This document shows, piece by piece, positions 45,874 through 57,275 of a stretch of 64,000 bases of DNA. The notes under the pieces are model-generated. The model saw nothing but the letters and a program-made list of their open reading frames with translations, was not told the origin of the DNA and did not search any database. The DNA is taken from the NCBI GenBank assembly GCA_905221605.1, contig CAJNDS010002139.1, positions 124,001-188,000 on the forward strand. The letters are read 5' to 3'. Source of the DNA: Symbiodinium natans (taxonomy: Eukaryota; Sar; Dinophyceae; Suessiales; Symbiodiniaceae). The position numbers and the translations under genes were made by a program. The first letter of the stretch is position 1; every line of letters starts with the position of its first letter.

Positions 45874-46150
45874 CGCAATCTCTTGCACAGGTGGCACTTC
45901 GCACTGTGCTCGCATATCTAGCGTGTGAAGGGGGTCTGGGGTGAATTTGGAAATGGGCGGTGCATTGGTCGAATTTATATTCTCTCTGGCTCTGCAGCAG
46001 AGTAGGAGCGCGGCATGACCAGAGGAGAGTTCACTCTGCCAGTTGTTATTTTGAACAAGGAAAACAACAGAGATTCCCTTCTCTTTTCTTCTTTTTCGTT
46101 TTCATGAAGGTCTCCGGAAGGGAGAGAGAAAGCATAGGGTGTCTTTAGGT
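45797..46150. other. Helitron 5' flank to satellite A boundary
   Basis: Contains the upstream half of the tandem duplication and, at about 45,870-45,930 on the minus strand, a short open segment with CHLCKRLRP that could belong to a missing first exon. From about 46,055 the composition becomes AG/CT-rich, and clear identity to satellite A starts at 46,151. Confidence 0.4.
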
Positions 46151-49100
46151 TGGGAACAAGGAAAGAACAGAGGCGATAGGGCGAGAGGAGGGATTTGCTG
46201 AAGCATGGGGAGGGTCTACGGACAAGGAGCCAACCCCGCTCAGTTTGCCCATCCATTGAAACAGGAAAAGAAAGGAACAGGGCCTCCATTCCCCTCTTGT
46301 TCTTCCTTTCTTGTGTTTTTGTCATATCAAGGGGAACAGGAGAAGAGAAGGGAGAGAGAAGAAGAGAGGAGAGACAACAAGGATTGCATTTGTACTGGGA
46401 AGAGCAAAGAAAAGAATAGAAGAGAGATGAATAAAGGAGAGGGAGAGACAAAATAAGGCGCAGAGAAGATGGCACTCTTCTTTATCTATCCTCTCCCCCT
46501 TATCTCTCCCTGCCCTCTTTCTTTTCGAAATAAGAAAACAAAAAGGAAGAACTATGAGAAGGAGAAGGGGACGGAAAGGATAGGCCGATAGGAGGGGTAT
46601 GATGAAGTATGGCAAGGTCCACGCGCCAGGAGTCACCCTCTGCTTACCCTTCCACTGCCTTATCATACAAGAAAGGGAAAGGGAAGCGAGAGAGGAGAGA
46701 TGACTTGGACGGCATTTTTCTGGAAGCGCAACTGTACCGGAATGTGGCCACAACAAGCAGGCCAGGGAGGCTCAGGCGGGGCAACTGTAGCGGAATGTGG
46801 CCACAACAAGCAGGCCAGGGAGGCTCAGGCGGGGCAAGTCTCTCCCCAATTAGAAAAAAACCAATCTTGCTCTTCGCAGATAGATAAGTGCCCTTCTTCC
46901 ACTTCAGGAAATCGCCTTTCCCAAATTTTGCTTTTTGAAGCGAATAAGAAAAACAACAGATAAGAAGAGAGGACAGGGAATGACTAGGTAAAGAGAGGGG
47001 CTCTTCAATTGTGCGTTACTTTTCCTTCTTGGGGGATGTCCTTTTTTTTTCTCCCTTGAAGATGCAGAAAACTATCAAAAGGAACACCCGTTCCATCGCC
47101 CATTTACTCTTCAATTCCCTTCCTTATCTCCTATGCTCTTTTCTTTAGTCATTGCAACAGGAGAAGACAGGAAAAGGGCCTCCATTCCCCTCTTGTTCTT
47201 CCTTTCTTGTGTTTTTGTCATATAAAGGGGAACAGGAGAAGAGAAGGGGAAGAGAAGGAGAGAGGAGCGATGAAAGGAACACACTTTTAATGGGAAGAGC
47301 CAAGAAAAGAATGGAAGAGAGATGAATAAAGGAGAGGGAGAGACAAAACAAGTTGCAAAGAAGATGGCGCTCTTCTTAATCCATCCCCTCTCCCTTATCT
47401 CTCCCTTCCTTTTTTCTTTTCGAAATAAGAAAAAATATGAAAAGGAGAAGGGTAAGGAAAAGAGCAGAAGAGATAGGCCGAAAAGAGTGATATGATGAAG
47501 TATGGCAAGGTCCACACGCAAGGAGTCACCCTCTGCTTACCCTCCCACTGCCCTTATCATACAAGTTCCTTTCTTGTGGTTTATCAGCTAAACGGAAACA
47601 GAAGGAGAGAAAGGAAAGAGAAGTGAGAGACGAGAGACAACAAGGAGGTCATTTTAATTTTCTGGAAGGGTATTGAAAAGAAGAGAAAAGACAAGAAACA
47701 AGGAGACGGATGGCACTGATCTTTATCTATCATCTCTCCCTTGCTTGTCTTTCCCTTTTCCCTCTATAATGAAAAAAAGGCGCCCTCTCTCGTCTTCAGG
47801 AACCCGTTCACTTTTTCCGTTTGGGAACAAGGAAAAGAACAGAGGCGATAGGGCGAGAGGAAGAATTTGCTGAAGCATGGGGAGGGTCTACGGGCAAGGA
47901 GCCAACCCCGCTCACTTGCCCCATCCATTGTGAAAAGAACAGGGCCTCCATTCCCCTCTTGTTCTTCCTTTCTTGCGTTTTTGTCATTTCAGGGGGAACA
48001 GGAGAAGAGAAGGGAAAGAGAAGGAGCGAGGAGAGATAAAAAGAACACAATTTTAATGGGAAGAGCCAAGAAAAGAATAGAAGAGAGATGAATAAAGGAG
48101 AGGGAGAGACAAAACAAGGCGCAAAGAAGATGGCACTCTTCTTTATCTATCCTCTCTCCCTTATCTCTGCAAGGAATAGAACAGACAGGAAGCAAGGAGA
48201 CGGAGTGACAAAACTTGTCGCAAAGCTTTATATATCTCCCTTGTCTCTCCCTAATTAGAAAAAACCAATCTTGCTATTCACAGATAGATAGGCGCCCTTC
48301 TTCCTCTTCAGGAAATCGCCTTTCCTTTATTTGGCTTTTTGAAGCGAATAAGAAAAACAACAGATAAGAAGAGAGGACAGGGAATGACTAGGTAAAGAGA
48401 GGAGCTCTTCAATTTTCCTCCCTTTCCTTTATCTATTGCAAGAGGAGAAGACAGGAAAAGGGCCTCCATTCCCCTCTTGTTCTTCCTTTCTTGTGTTTTT
48501 GTCATATAAAGGGGAACAGGAGAAGAGAAGGGGAAGAGAAGGAGAGAGGAGCGATGAAAGGAAGACAATTTTAAGGGGAAGAGCCAAGAAAAGAATGGAA
48601 GAGAGATGAATAAAGGAGAGGGAGAGACAAAACAAGGCGCAAAGAAGATGGCACTCTTCTTTATCTATCCTCTCTCCCTTATCTCTGCAAGGAATAGAAC
48701 AGACAGGAAGCAAGGAGACGGAGTGACAAAACTTGTCGCAAAGCTTTATATATCTCCCTTGTCTCTCCCTAATTAGAAAAAACCAATCTTGCTATTCACA
48801 GATAGATAGGTGCCCTTCTTCCTCTTCAGGAAATCGCCTTTCCCTTATTTGGCTTTTTGAAGCGAATAAGAAAAACAACAGATAAGAAGAGAGGACAGGG
48901 AATGACTAGGTAAAGAGAGGAGCTCTTCAATTTTCCTCCCTATCTCTTATGTTACTTTTCCTTCTGGGGGGATGTCCTTTTTTCTCCCTTGAAGATGCAG
49001 AAAACTATCAAAAAGAACACCCGTTCCATCGCCCATTTACTCTTCAATTCCCTTCCTTATCTCCTATGCTCTTTTCCTTATTCATTGCAACAGGAGAAGA

Positions 49101-52100
49101 CAGGAAAAGGGCTTCCATTCCCCTCCTGTTCTTCCTTTCTTGTGTTTTTTGTCATATAAAGGGGAACAGGAGAAGAGAAGGGGAAGAGAAGGAGAGAGGA
49201 GCGATGAAAGGAACACAATTTTAAGGGGAAGAGCCAAGAAAAGAATGGAAGAGAGATGAATAAAGGAGAGGGAGAGACAAAACAAGTTGCAAAGAAGATG
49301 GCGCTCTTCTTAATCCATCCCCTCTCCCTTATCTCTCCCTTCCCTTTTTCTTTTCGAAATAAGAAAAACTAAGCAGGAAGAATTATGAAAAGGAGAAGGC
49401 TTTCTTGTGGTTTACAGCTAAACGGAAGCAGAAGGAGAGAAGGGAAAGAGAAGTGAGAGAGGAGAGACAACAAGGAGGTCATTTTAATTTTCTGGAAGGG
49501 TATTGAAAAGAAGAGAAAAGACAAGAAACAAGGACACGGATGGCACTCTTCTTTATCTATCATCTCTCCCTTGCTTGTCTTTCCCTTTTCCCTCTATAAT
49601 GAAAAAAAGGCGCCCTCTCTCGTCTTCAGGAACCCGTTCACTTTTTCCGTTTGGGAACAAGGAAAAGAACAGAGGCGATAGGGCGAGAGGAAGAATTTGC
49701 TGAAGCATGGGGAGGGTCTACGGGCAAGGAGCCAACCCCGCTCACTTGCCCCATCCATTGTGAAAAGAACAGGGCCTCCATTCCCCTCTTGTTCTTCCTT
49801 TCTTGCGTTTTTGTCATTTAAGGGGGAACAGGAGAAGAGAAGGGAAAGAGAAGGAGCGAGGAGAGATAAAAGAACACAATTTTAATGGGAAGAGCCAAGA
49901 AAAGAATAGAAGAGAGATGAATAAAGGAGAGGGAGAGACAAAACAAGGCGCAAAGAAGATGGCACTCTTCTTTATCTATCCTCTCTCCCTTATCTCTGCA
50001 AGGAATAGAACAGACAGGAAGCAAGGAGACGGAGTGACAAAACTTGTCGCAAAGCTTTATATATCTCCCTTGTCTCTCCCTAATTAGAAAAAACCAATCT
50101 TGCTATTCACAGATAGATAGGTGCCCTTCTTCCTCTTCAGGGAATCGCCTTTCCCTTATTTTGCTTTTTGAAGCGAATAAGAAAAACAACAGATAAGAAG
50201 AGAGGACAGGGAATGACTAGGTAAAGAGAGGAGCTCTTCAATTTTCCTCCCTATCTCTTATGTTACTTTTCCTCCTTGGGGGATGTCCTTTTTTCTCCCT
50301 TGAAGATGCAGAAAACTATCAAAAAGAACACCCGTTCCATCGCCCATTTACTCTTCAATTCCCTTCCTTATCTCCTATGCTCTTTTCCTTATTCATTGCA
50401 ACAGGAGAAGACAGGAAAAGGGCTTCCATTCCCCTCCTGTTCTTCCTTTCTTGTGTTTTTTGTCATATAAAGGGGAACAGGAGAAGAGAAGGGAAAGAGA
50501 AGGAGAGATGAGCGATAAAAAGAACACAATTTTAATGGGAAGAGCCAAGAAAAGAATGGAAGAGAGATGAATAAAGGAGAGGGAGAGACAAAACAAGTTG
50601 CAAAGAAGATGGCGCTCTTCTTAATCCATCCCCTCTCCCTTATCTCTCCCTTCCCTTTTTCTTTTTGAAATAAGAAAAACTAAGCAGGAAGAATTATGAA
50701 AAGGAGAAGGCTTTCTTGTGGTTTACAGCTAAACGGAAGCAGAAGGAGAGAAGGGAAAGAGAAGTGAGAGAGGAGAGACAACAAGGAGGTCATTTTAATT
50801 TTCTGGAAGGGTATTGAAAAGAAGAGAAAAGACAAGAAACAAGGACACGGATGGCACTCTTCTTTATCTATCATCTCTCCCTTGCTTGTCTTTCCCTTTT
50901 CCCTCTATAATGAAAAAAAGGCGCCCTCTCTCGTCTTCAGGAACCCGTTCACTTTTTCCGTTTGGGAACAAGGAAAAGAACAGAGGCGATAGGGCGAGAG
51001 GAAGAATTTGCTGAAGCATGGGGAGGGTCTACGGGCAAGGAGCCAACCCCGCTCACTTGCCCCATCCATTGTGAAAAGAACAGGGCCTCCATTCCCCTCT
51101 TGTTCTTCCTTTCTTGCGTTTTTGTCATTTAAGGGGGAACAGGAGAAGAGAAGGGAAAGAGAAGGAGCGAGGAGAGATAAAAAGAACACAATTTTAATGG
51201 GAAGAGCCAAGAAAAGAATAGAAGAGAGATGAATAAAGGAGAGGGAGAGACAAAACAAGGCGCAAAGAAGATGGCACTCTTCTTTATCTATCCTCTCTCC
51301 CTTATCTCTGCAAGGAATAGAACAGACAGGAAGCAAGGAGACGGAGTGACAAAACTTGTCGCAAAGCTTTATATATCTCCCTTGTCTCTCCCTAATTAGA
51401 AAAAACCAATCTTGCTATTCACAGATAGATAGGTGCCCTTCTTCCTCTTCAGGAAATCGCCTTTCCCTTATTTTGCTTTTTGAAGCGAATAAGAAAAACA
51501 ACAGATAAGAAGAGAGGACAGGGAATGACTAGGTAAAGAGAGGAGCTCTTCAATTTTCCTCCCTATCTCTTATGTTACTTTTCCTCCTTGGGGGATGTCC
51601 TTTTTTCTCCCTTGAAGATGCAGAAAACTATCAAAAAGAACACCCGTTCCATCGCCCATTTACTCTTCAATTCCCTTCCTTATCTCCTATGCTCTTTTCC
51701 TTATTCATTGCAACAGGAGAAGACAGGAAAAGGGCTTCCATTCCCCTCCTGTTCTTCCTTTCTTGTGTTTTTTGTCATATAAAGGGGAACAGGAGAAGAG
51801 AAGGGAAAGAGAAGGAGAGATGAGCGATAAAAAGAACACAATTTTAATGGGAAGAGCCAAGAAAAGAATGGAAGAGAGATGAATAAAGGAGAGGGAGAGA
51901 CAAAACAAGGAGCAAAGAAGATGGCACTCTTCTTTATCTATCCTCTTTCCCTTATCTCTGCAAGGAATAGAACAGACAGGAAGCAAGGAGACGGAGTGAC
52001 AAAACTTGTCGCAAAGCTTTATATATCTCCCTTGTCTCTCCCTAATTAGAAAAAGCCAATCTTGCTATTCACAGATAGGTGCCCTTCTTCCTCTTCAGGG

Positions 52101-52373
52101 AATCGCCTTTCCCTTATTTTGCGTTTTGAAGCGACTAAGAAAAACAACAGATAAGAAGAGAGGACAGGGAATGACTAAATAAAAAGAGGAGCTCTTCAAT
52201 GTCCCTCCCTTTTTCTTATGTTACTTTTCCTTCTTGGGGGGTCCTTTTTCCTCCCTTGAAGATGCAGAAAACGATCAAAAAGGACACCCGTTCCATCGCC
52301 TATATATAGGGAGACAGAGAAATCATGAGCATCAGCTGGGTTTGCTGCACCACTCAAAACTTCTCAAGTGACC
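46151..52373. repeat. Satellite A, unit 3
   Basis: It starts at the position equivalent to 20,470 of unit 1, so the first 900 bases of the unit are missing. It has the same modules, with an expanded middle. A higher-order repeat of about 1,311 bp is clear, with equivalent points at 48,949, 50,260 and 51,572, and 49,697 and 51,008. Frames that recur in these copies are not genes. Confidence 0.9.
46728..46833 (+). repeat. 53-bp tandem pair, unit 3
   Basis: Same pair as at 21,100-21,205. Just before it, about 40 bases present in units 1 and 2 are deleted. Confidence 0.9.
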
Positions 52374-52453
52374 TAGGCGCACTCTGCGCCTATCAGAGTA
52401 CATTACAAGTACATAGGGGCACTCTGCGCCTATCAGAGTACATTACAAGTACA
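52374..52453 (+). repeat. 40-bp hairpin repeat, two copies, unit 3
   Basis: The first copy has an intact TAGGCGC/GCGCCTA stem. The second reads TAGGGGC, which breaks one pair of the stem. Confidence 0.9.
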
Positions 52454-52672
52454 AGTGCAAGTACAAGCCTTCGTTTTTGATGTAGAGGGCACGAAAGGTG
52501 GAGGAGGGCTGGGGGGGGTGGGGTAAAAGAATTATATAAAACCACTTATAAGGTTTATACAGTTTATGAAGTGGGCTCTTTTTTCTCCTTTGGCTAATTT
52601 TGGGCAACATTTGCCCTTTGGGCCCAATTTGGCCTCAAAAAAACGGCCCCAAAGGGCCCAACAATGGGAAAC

Positions 52673-53303
52673 GTGCGGCTGGATTTGGCCAAATTTTGCC
52701 GGACAGTCTGCGGGCAAAATTTGGCCAAATCGAGCTGCTCGTCGTACGCGATGAGAAATGCGCGGCTCGATTTGGCCAAATTTTGCCGGGCAGCCTCCGG
52801 GCAAAATTTGGCCAAATCGGGCTGCTCTTCGTAGGCGATGAGAAAGGTGCGGCTCTATTTGGCCAAATTTTGGCGGGCAACTTTCGGACAAAATTTGGCC
52901 AAATCAGGCTCTTCGTACGCGATGAGAAAGGCGCGGCTCGATTTGGCCAAATTTTGCCGGGCAGCTTTCGGGCAAAATTTGGCCAAATCGGGCTGCGCTT
53001 CGTAGGCGATGAGAAATGCGCGGCTCGATTTGGCCAAATTTTGCCGAGCAGCTTTCGGGCAAAATTTGGCCAAATCGGGCTGCTCTTCGTAGGCGATGAG
53101 AAATGCGCGGCTCGATTTGGCCAAATTTTGCCGAGCAGCTTTCGGGCAAAATTTGGCCAAATCGGGCTGCTCTTCGTAGGCGATGAGAAAGGCGCGGCTC
53201 GATTTGGCCAAATTTTGCCGGGCAGCCTTCGGGCAAAATTTGGCCAAATCGGGCAGCTCTTCGTATGCGATGAGAAGTGCGCGGCTCGATTTGGCCAAGT
53301 TTT
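52673..53303. repeat. 87-bp palindromic satellite, first array of unit 3
   Basis: The same copy order as 24,537-25,167, including the 84-bp variant in the same place. It differs by scattered substitutions, for example GATTTGG to CTATTTGG near 52,856. This shows the arrays were duplicated as a block. Confidence 0.9.
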
Positions 53304-53875
53304 GCCCGGAGCTTCCCCCCCTCCCAAGAATTTAATAATGATTAATTTAAGTACGACGGGGAGGTTTCGGATTGAAATTATTTAAATTATTTAATTCTTA
53401 GGGGGCGGGGAGGGTGGTTCCCCCCCCCTTTTCGGATTTAAACTATTTAAACTATATAAGTTATTTACATTATTTGAACTATTTAAATTGTTTAAATTAT
53501 GTAATTTGTTTAATCAAAGCTTTTTATAACTCCCTTGTCTCTCCCTAATTAGAAAAAACCAATCTTGCTATTCACAGATAGGTGCCCTTCTTCCTCTTCA
53601 GGAAATCGCCTTTCCCTTATTTTGCGTTTTGAAGCGACTAAGAAAAACAACAGATACGAAGAGAGGACAGGGAATGACTAAGTAAAGAGAGGGGCTCTTC
53701 AATGTCCCTCCCTTTGTCTTATGTTACTTTTCCTTCTTGGGGGGTCCTTTTTCTCCATTCAAGATGCAGAAAACGATCAAAAAGGACACCCGTTCCATCG
53801 CCCATATATAGGGAGACAGAGAAATCATGAGCATCAGCTGGGTTTGCTGCACCACTCAAAACTTCTCAAGTGACC
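53304..53875. repeat. AT-rich spacer and satellite A fragment, unit 3
   Basis: Equivalent to 25,168-25,483 of unit 1 but longer. After the AGGAAATCGCC point where unit 1 is cut, it continues through the end of a satellite A module up to a single hairpin repeat. Confidence 0.85.
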
Positions 53876-53915
53876 TAGGCACACTCTGCGCCTATCAGAG
53901 TACATTACAAGTACA
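53876..53915 (+). repeat. Single 40-bp hairpin repeat, unit 3
   Basis: One copy, with TAGGCAC on the left arm, so one base pair of the stem is lost. Confidence 0.85.
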
Positions 53916-54132
53916 AGTGCAAGTACAAGCCTTCGTTTTTGAGGTAGAGGGCACGAAAGGTGGAGGAGGGCTGGGGGGGTGGGGTAAAAGAATTATATAA
54001 AACTACTTACAAGGTTTATACAGTTTATGAAGTGGGCTCTTTTTCTCTCCTTTGGCTAATTTTGGGCAACATTTGCCCTTTGGGCCCAATTTGGCCCCAA
54101 AAAAACGGCCCCAAAGGGCCCAACAATGGGAA

Positions 54133-54437
54133 ACGTGCGGCTGGATTTGGCCAAATTTTGCCGGACAGTCTGCGGGCAAAATTTGGCCAAATCGGGCTGC
54201 TCGTCGTACGCGATGAGAAATGCGCGGCTCGATTTGGCCAAATTTTGCCGGGCAGCCTCTGGGCAAAATTTGGCCAAATCGGGCTGCTTTTCGTAGGCGA
54301 TGAGAAAGGCGCGGCTCGATTTGGCCAAATTTTGACGGGCAGCCTTCGGGCAAAATTTGGCCAAATCGGGCAGCTCTTCGTATGCGATGAGAAAGGCGCG
54401 GCTCGATTTGGCCAAATTTTGCCGGGCAGCCTTCGGG
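54133..54437. repeat. 87-bp palindromic satellite, second array of unit 3
   Basis: About three and a half copies. It ends within CTTCGGG and passes directly into the TCGTTTAAA repeats of the AT-rich satellite, at a different point from unit 1. Confidence 0.9.
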
Positions 54438-56721
54438 TCGTTTAAATCGTTTAAATCGTTTAAATCGTTTAAATTAATTTAATTGTGGTGGGAGGTGAGT
54501 ACAGACAGGCACAGAGCCAATTAAATTATTTAAATCCGACGCCTCAATTAAATAATTTAATTAGACCGTAGGATTTAAATGATTTAATTGGTTTATGGCT
54601 TGGCTGAGTCCCCCCACAATTAAATTAATTTAAACGATTTAAACGATTTAAACGATTTAATTGGGTCCAATTAAATCGTTTAAATCCGACGCCTCAATTA
54701 AATAATTTAATTCGACCGTAGGATTTAAACGATTTAATTGGGTCCAATTAAATCGTTTAAATCCGACGCCTCAATTAAATAATTTAATTGGACCGTAGGA
54801 TTTAAACGATTTAATTGGGCCCAATTAAATCGTTTAAATCGTTTAAATCGTTTAAATCGTTTAAATTAATTTAATTGTGGTGGGAGGTGAGTACAGACAG
54901 GCACAGAGCCAATTAAATTATTTAAATCCGACGCCTCAATTAAATAATTTAATTAGACCGTAGGATTTAAATGATTTAATTGGTTTATGGCTTGGCTGAG
55001 TCCCCCCACAATTAAATTAATTTAAACGATTTAAACGATTTAAACGATTTAAACGATTTAATTGGGTCCAATTAAATCGTTTAAATCCGACGCCTCAATT
55101 AAATAATTTAATTCGACCGTAGGATTTAAACGATTTAATTGGGTCCAATTAAATCGTTTAAATCCGACGCCTCAATTAAATAATTTAATTGGACCGTAGG
55201 ATTTAAACGATTTAATTGGGCCCAATTAAATCGTTTAAATCGTTTAAATCGTTTAAATCGTTTAAATTAATTTAATTGTGGTGGGAGGTGAATAATTAAA
55301 TTATTTAAATCCGACGCCTCAATTAAATAATTTAATTAGACCGTAGGATTTAAATGATTTAATTGGTTTATGGCTTGGCTGAGTCCCCCCACAATTAAAT
55401 TAATTTAAACGATTTAAACGATTTAAACGATTTAAACGATTTAATTGGGTCCAATTAAATCGTTTAAATCCGACGCCTCAATTAAATAATTTAATTCGAC
55501 CGTAGGATTTAAACGATTTAATTGGGTCCAATTAAATCGTTTAAATCCGACGCCTCAATTAAATAATTTAATTGGACCGTAGGATTTAAACGATTTAATT
55601 GGGCCCAATTAAATCGTTTAAATCGTTTAAATCGTTTAAATCGTTTAAATTAATTTAATTGTGGTGGGAGGTGAATACAGACAGGCACAGAGCCAATTAA
55701 ATTATTTAAATCCGACGCCTCAATTAAATAATTTAATTAGACCGTAGGATTTAAATGATTTAATTGGTTTATGGCTTGGCTGAGTCCCCCCACAATTAAA
55801 TTAATTTAAACGATTTAAACGATTTAAACGATTTAAACGATTGGGTCCAATTAAATCGTTTAAATCCGACGCCTCAATTAAATAATTTAATTCGACCGTA
55901 GGATTTAAACGATTTAATTGGGTCCAATTAAATCGTTTAAATCCGACGCCTCAATTAAATAATTTAATTGGACCGTAGGATTTAAACGATTTAATTGGGC
56001 CCAATTAAATCGTTTAAATCGTTTAAATCGTTTAAATCGTTTAAATTTTAAATTAATTTAATTGTGGTGGGAGGTGAGTACAGACAGGCACAGAGCCAAT
56101 TAAATTATTTAAATCCGACGCCTCAATTAAATAATTTTATTAGACCGTAGGATTTAAATGATTTAATTGGTTTATGGCTTGGCTGAGTCCCCCCACAATT
56201 AAATTAATTTAAACGATTTAAACGATTTAAACGATTTAAACGATTTAATTGGGTCCAATTAAATCGTTTAAATCCGACGCCTCAATTAAATAATTTAAAT
56301 AGACCGTAGGATTTAAACGATTTAATTGGGTCCAATTAAATCGTTTAAATCCGACGCCTCAATTAAATAATTTCATTCGACCGTAGGATTTAAACAATTT
56401 AATTGGGCCCAATTAAATCGTTTAAATCCGACGCCTCAATTAAATAATTTAATTGGACCGTAGGATTTAAACGATTTAATTGGACCCAATTAAATCGTTT
56501 AAATCGTTTAAATCGTTTAAATCGTTTAAATTAATTTAATTGTGGTGGGAGGTGAGTATAGACAAGCACAGAGCCAATTAAATTATTTAAATCCGACGCC
56601 TTACTTATTCAAAAAAATAGGGCGTAGGATTTAAATAATTTAATTAAGCTCTCTCTATTTAAATAGTTTAATTTATTTAAATAAATTAAATTATTTTCTG
56701 CTTATTAAAAAAAAAGGAATG
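54438..56721. repeat. 77-bp AT-rich palindromic satellite, unit 3
   Basis: Same subunits as 25,966-28,161. Higher-order markers (GGTGGGAGGTGA) lie near 54,486, 54,882, 55,281, 55,666 and 56,066, with a last one near 56,546. One group (about 55,290) lacks the TACAGACAGGCACAGAGCC segment. The terminal 700 bases are nearly identical to the end of unit 1. Confidence 0.95.
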
Positions 56722-56753
56722 AGCTAAATAGACCCTAAAGGCTGCTCTTTCAT
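56722..56753 (-). repeat. Right terminal inverted repeat of the satellite block
   Basis: Inverted copy of the left end (19,563-19,594): a perfect inner core, differences in the outer part, and the outermost bases TCAT opposite ATGA. TA-rich DNA follows immediately. Confidence 0.8.
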
Positions 56754-56945
56754 ATATATATATATACACTATATATGTGCTATATATTTGCTATATATAT
56801 ATATACTATATGTATATTTTATATGACTTATGAACCAAAACAACTACACTAGATATACTACATATATATATAACACTCTATATATATATATATATGTATA
56901 TAGTCTATATTTATATATATATATATATACGATATGCACATATAC
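56754..56945. repeat. TA-rich microsatellite, right flank of the satellite block
   Basis: TATATA tracts with CACTATATATGTGC and TTTGCTATATAT words like those of the left flank at about 19,240-19,290, consistent with one TA-rich locus split by the block. Confidence 0.9.
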
Positions 56946-56964
56946 TACATGTATACACTAGGCA

Positions 56965-57275
56965 CAAACATGGAAAAACAAAAGCAACCGTCAAAAGCAG
57001 AAAGCCAAAAAATGACCTGAAACAAAAAGGAGCTAAGAGAAAAAGCAAAAGCAAAAGCAGAAGCACAAGCAAGAGCAAAACCAAAAGAAAAAGCAACAGG
57101 AAAAGCAAAAGCAAAAGCGACAAGCAAAAAGCGACAAGCAATTCAGACAGGCAAAAAACGACAAGCGAAAAGCAGAAAGCGAAAAGCATAGGCAGAAACA
57201 AGGAGAAAGGAACAAAAACAAGCAAAACAAAAAAAAAAAAAAAAAAACAAACAAACAAGATCAAAAAAAAAATAC
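56965..57275 (+). repeat. A-rich low-complexity tract, (AAAAGC)n-like
   Basis: Imperfect AAAAGC/AAGCAA repeats followed by A runs near 57,230-57,275. They give a lysine/serine-rich frame on plus and a phenylalanine/leucine-rich frame on minus. No gene is supported. Confidence 0.85.

Larger units (their letters stand above)
36230..46000 (-). mobile_element. Helitron-type element with probable ankyrin cargo
   Basis: This segment holds the seven-exon Helitron transposase gene and, downstream on the same strand, a ubiquitin-like/ankyrin ORF. Helitrons move by a rolling-circle mechanism using the Rep (HUH/Y2) nuclease and a Pif1-type helicase, and are known to capture host genes. The ends are not defined: I could not assign a 5' TC or a 3' hairpin followed by CTRR, and the right side meets satellite A at about 46,150. 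The limits given are the extent of DNA that is neither G-rich repeat nor satellite. Confidence 0.6.
19563..56753. mobile_element. Composite TIR-bounded satellite block with internal Helitron region
   Basis: The block begins with ATGAGCCCGCCG followed by a 20-bp core CCTTTAGGGTCTATTTAGCT, and ends with the inverted core followed by a CTCTTTCAT tail. The same two ends meet at 28,191-28,194, so the block is a head-to-tail series of units: 19,563-28,193; 28,192 to the gap; and about 46,150-56,753. Both outer ends abut TA-rich DNA. The terminal inverted repeats suggest a DNA-transposon-like unit or a satellite derived from one, but no transposase is encoded in the unit itself. Bases 34,607-46,150 are unrelated DNA lying between two incomplete units. 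Calling this mobile is an inference. Confidence 0.45.

Noticed and set aside
36230..46000. Helitron termini (5' TC, 3' hairpin followed by CTRR)
   Set aside because: Several TC and CTAG-type words occur, but none could be tied to a convincing hairpin by eye, so no ends were assigned.
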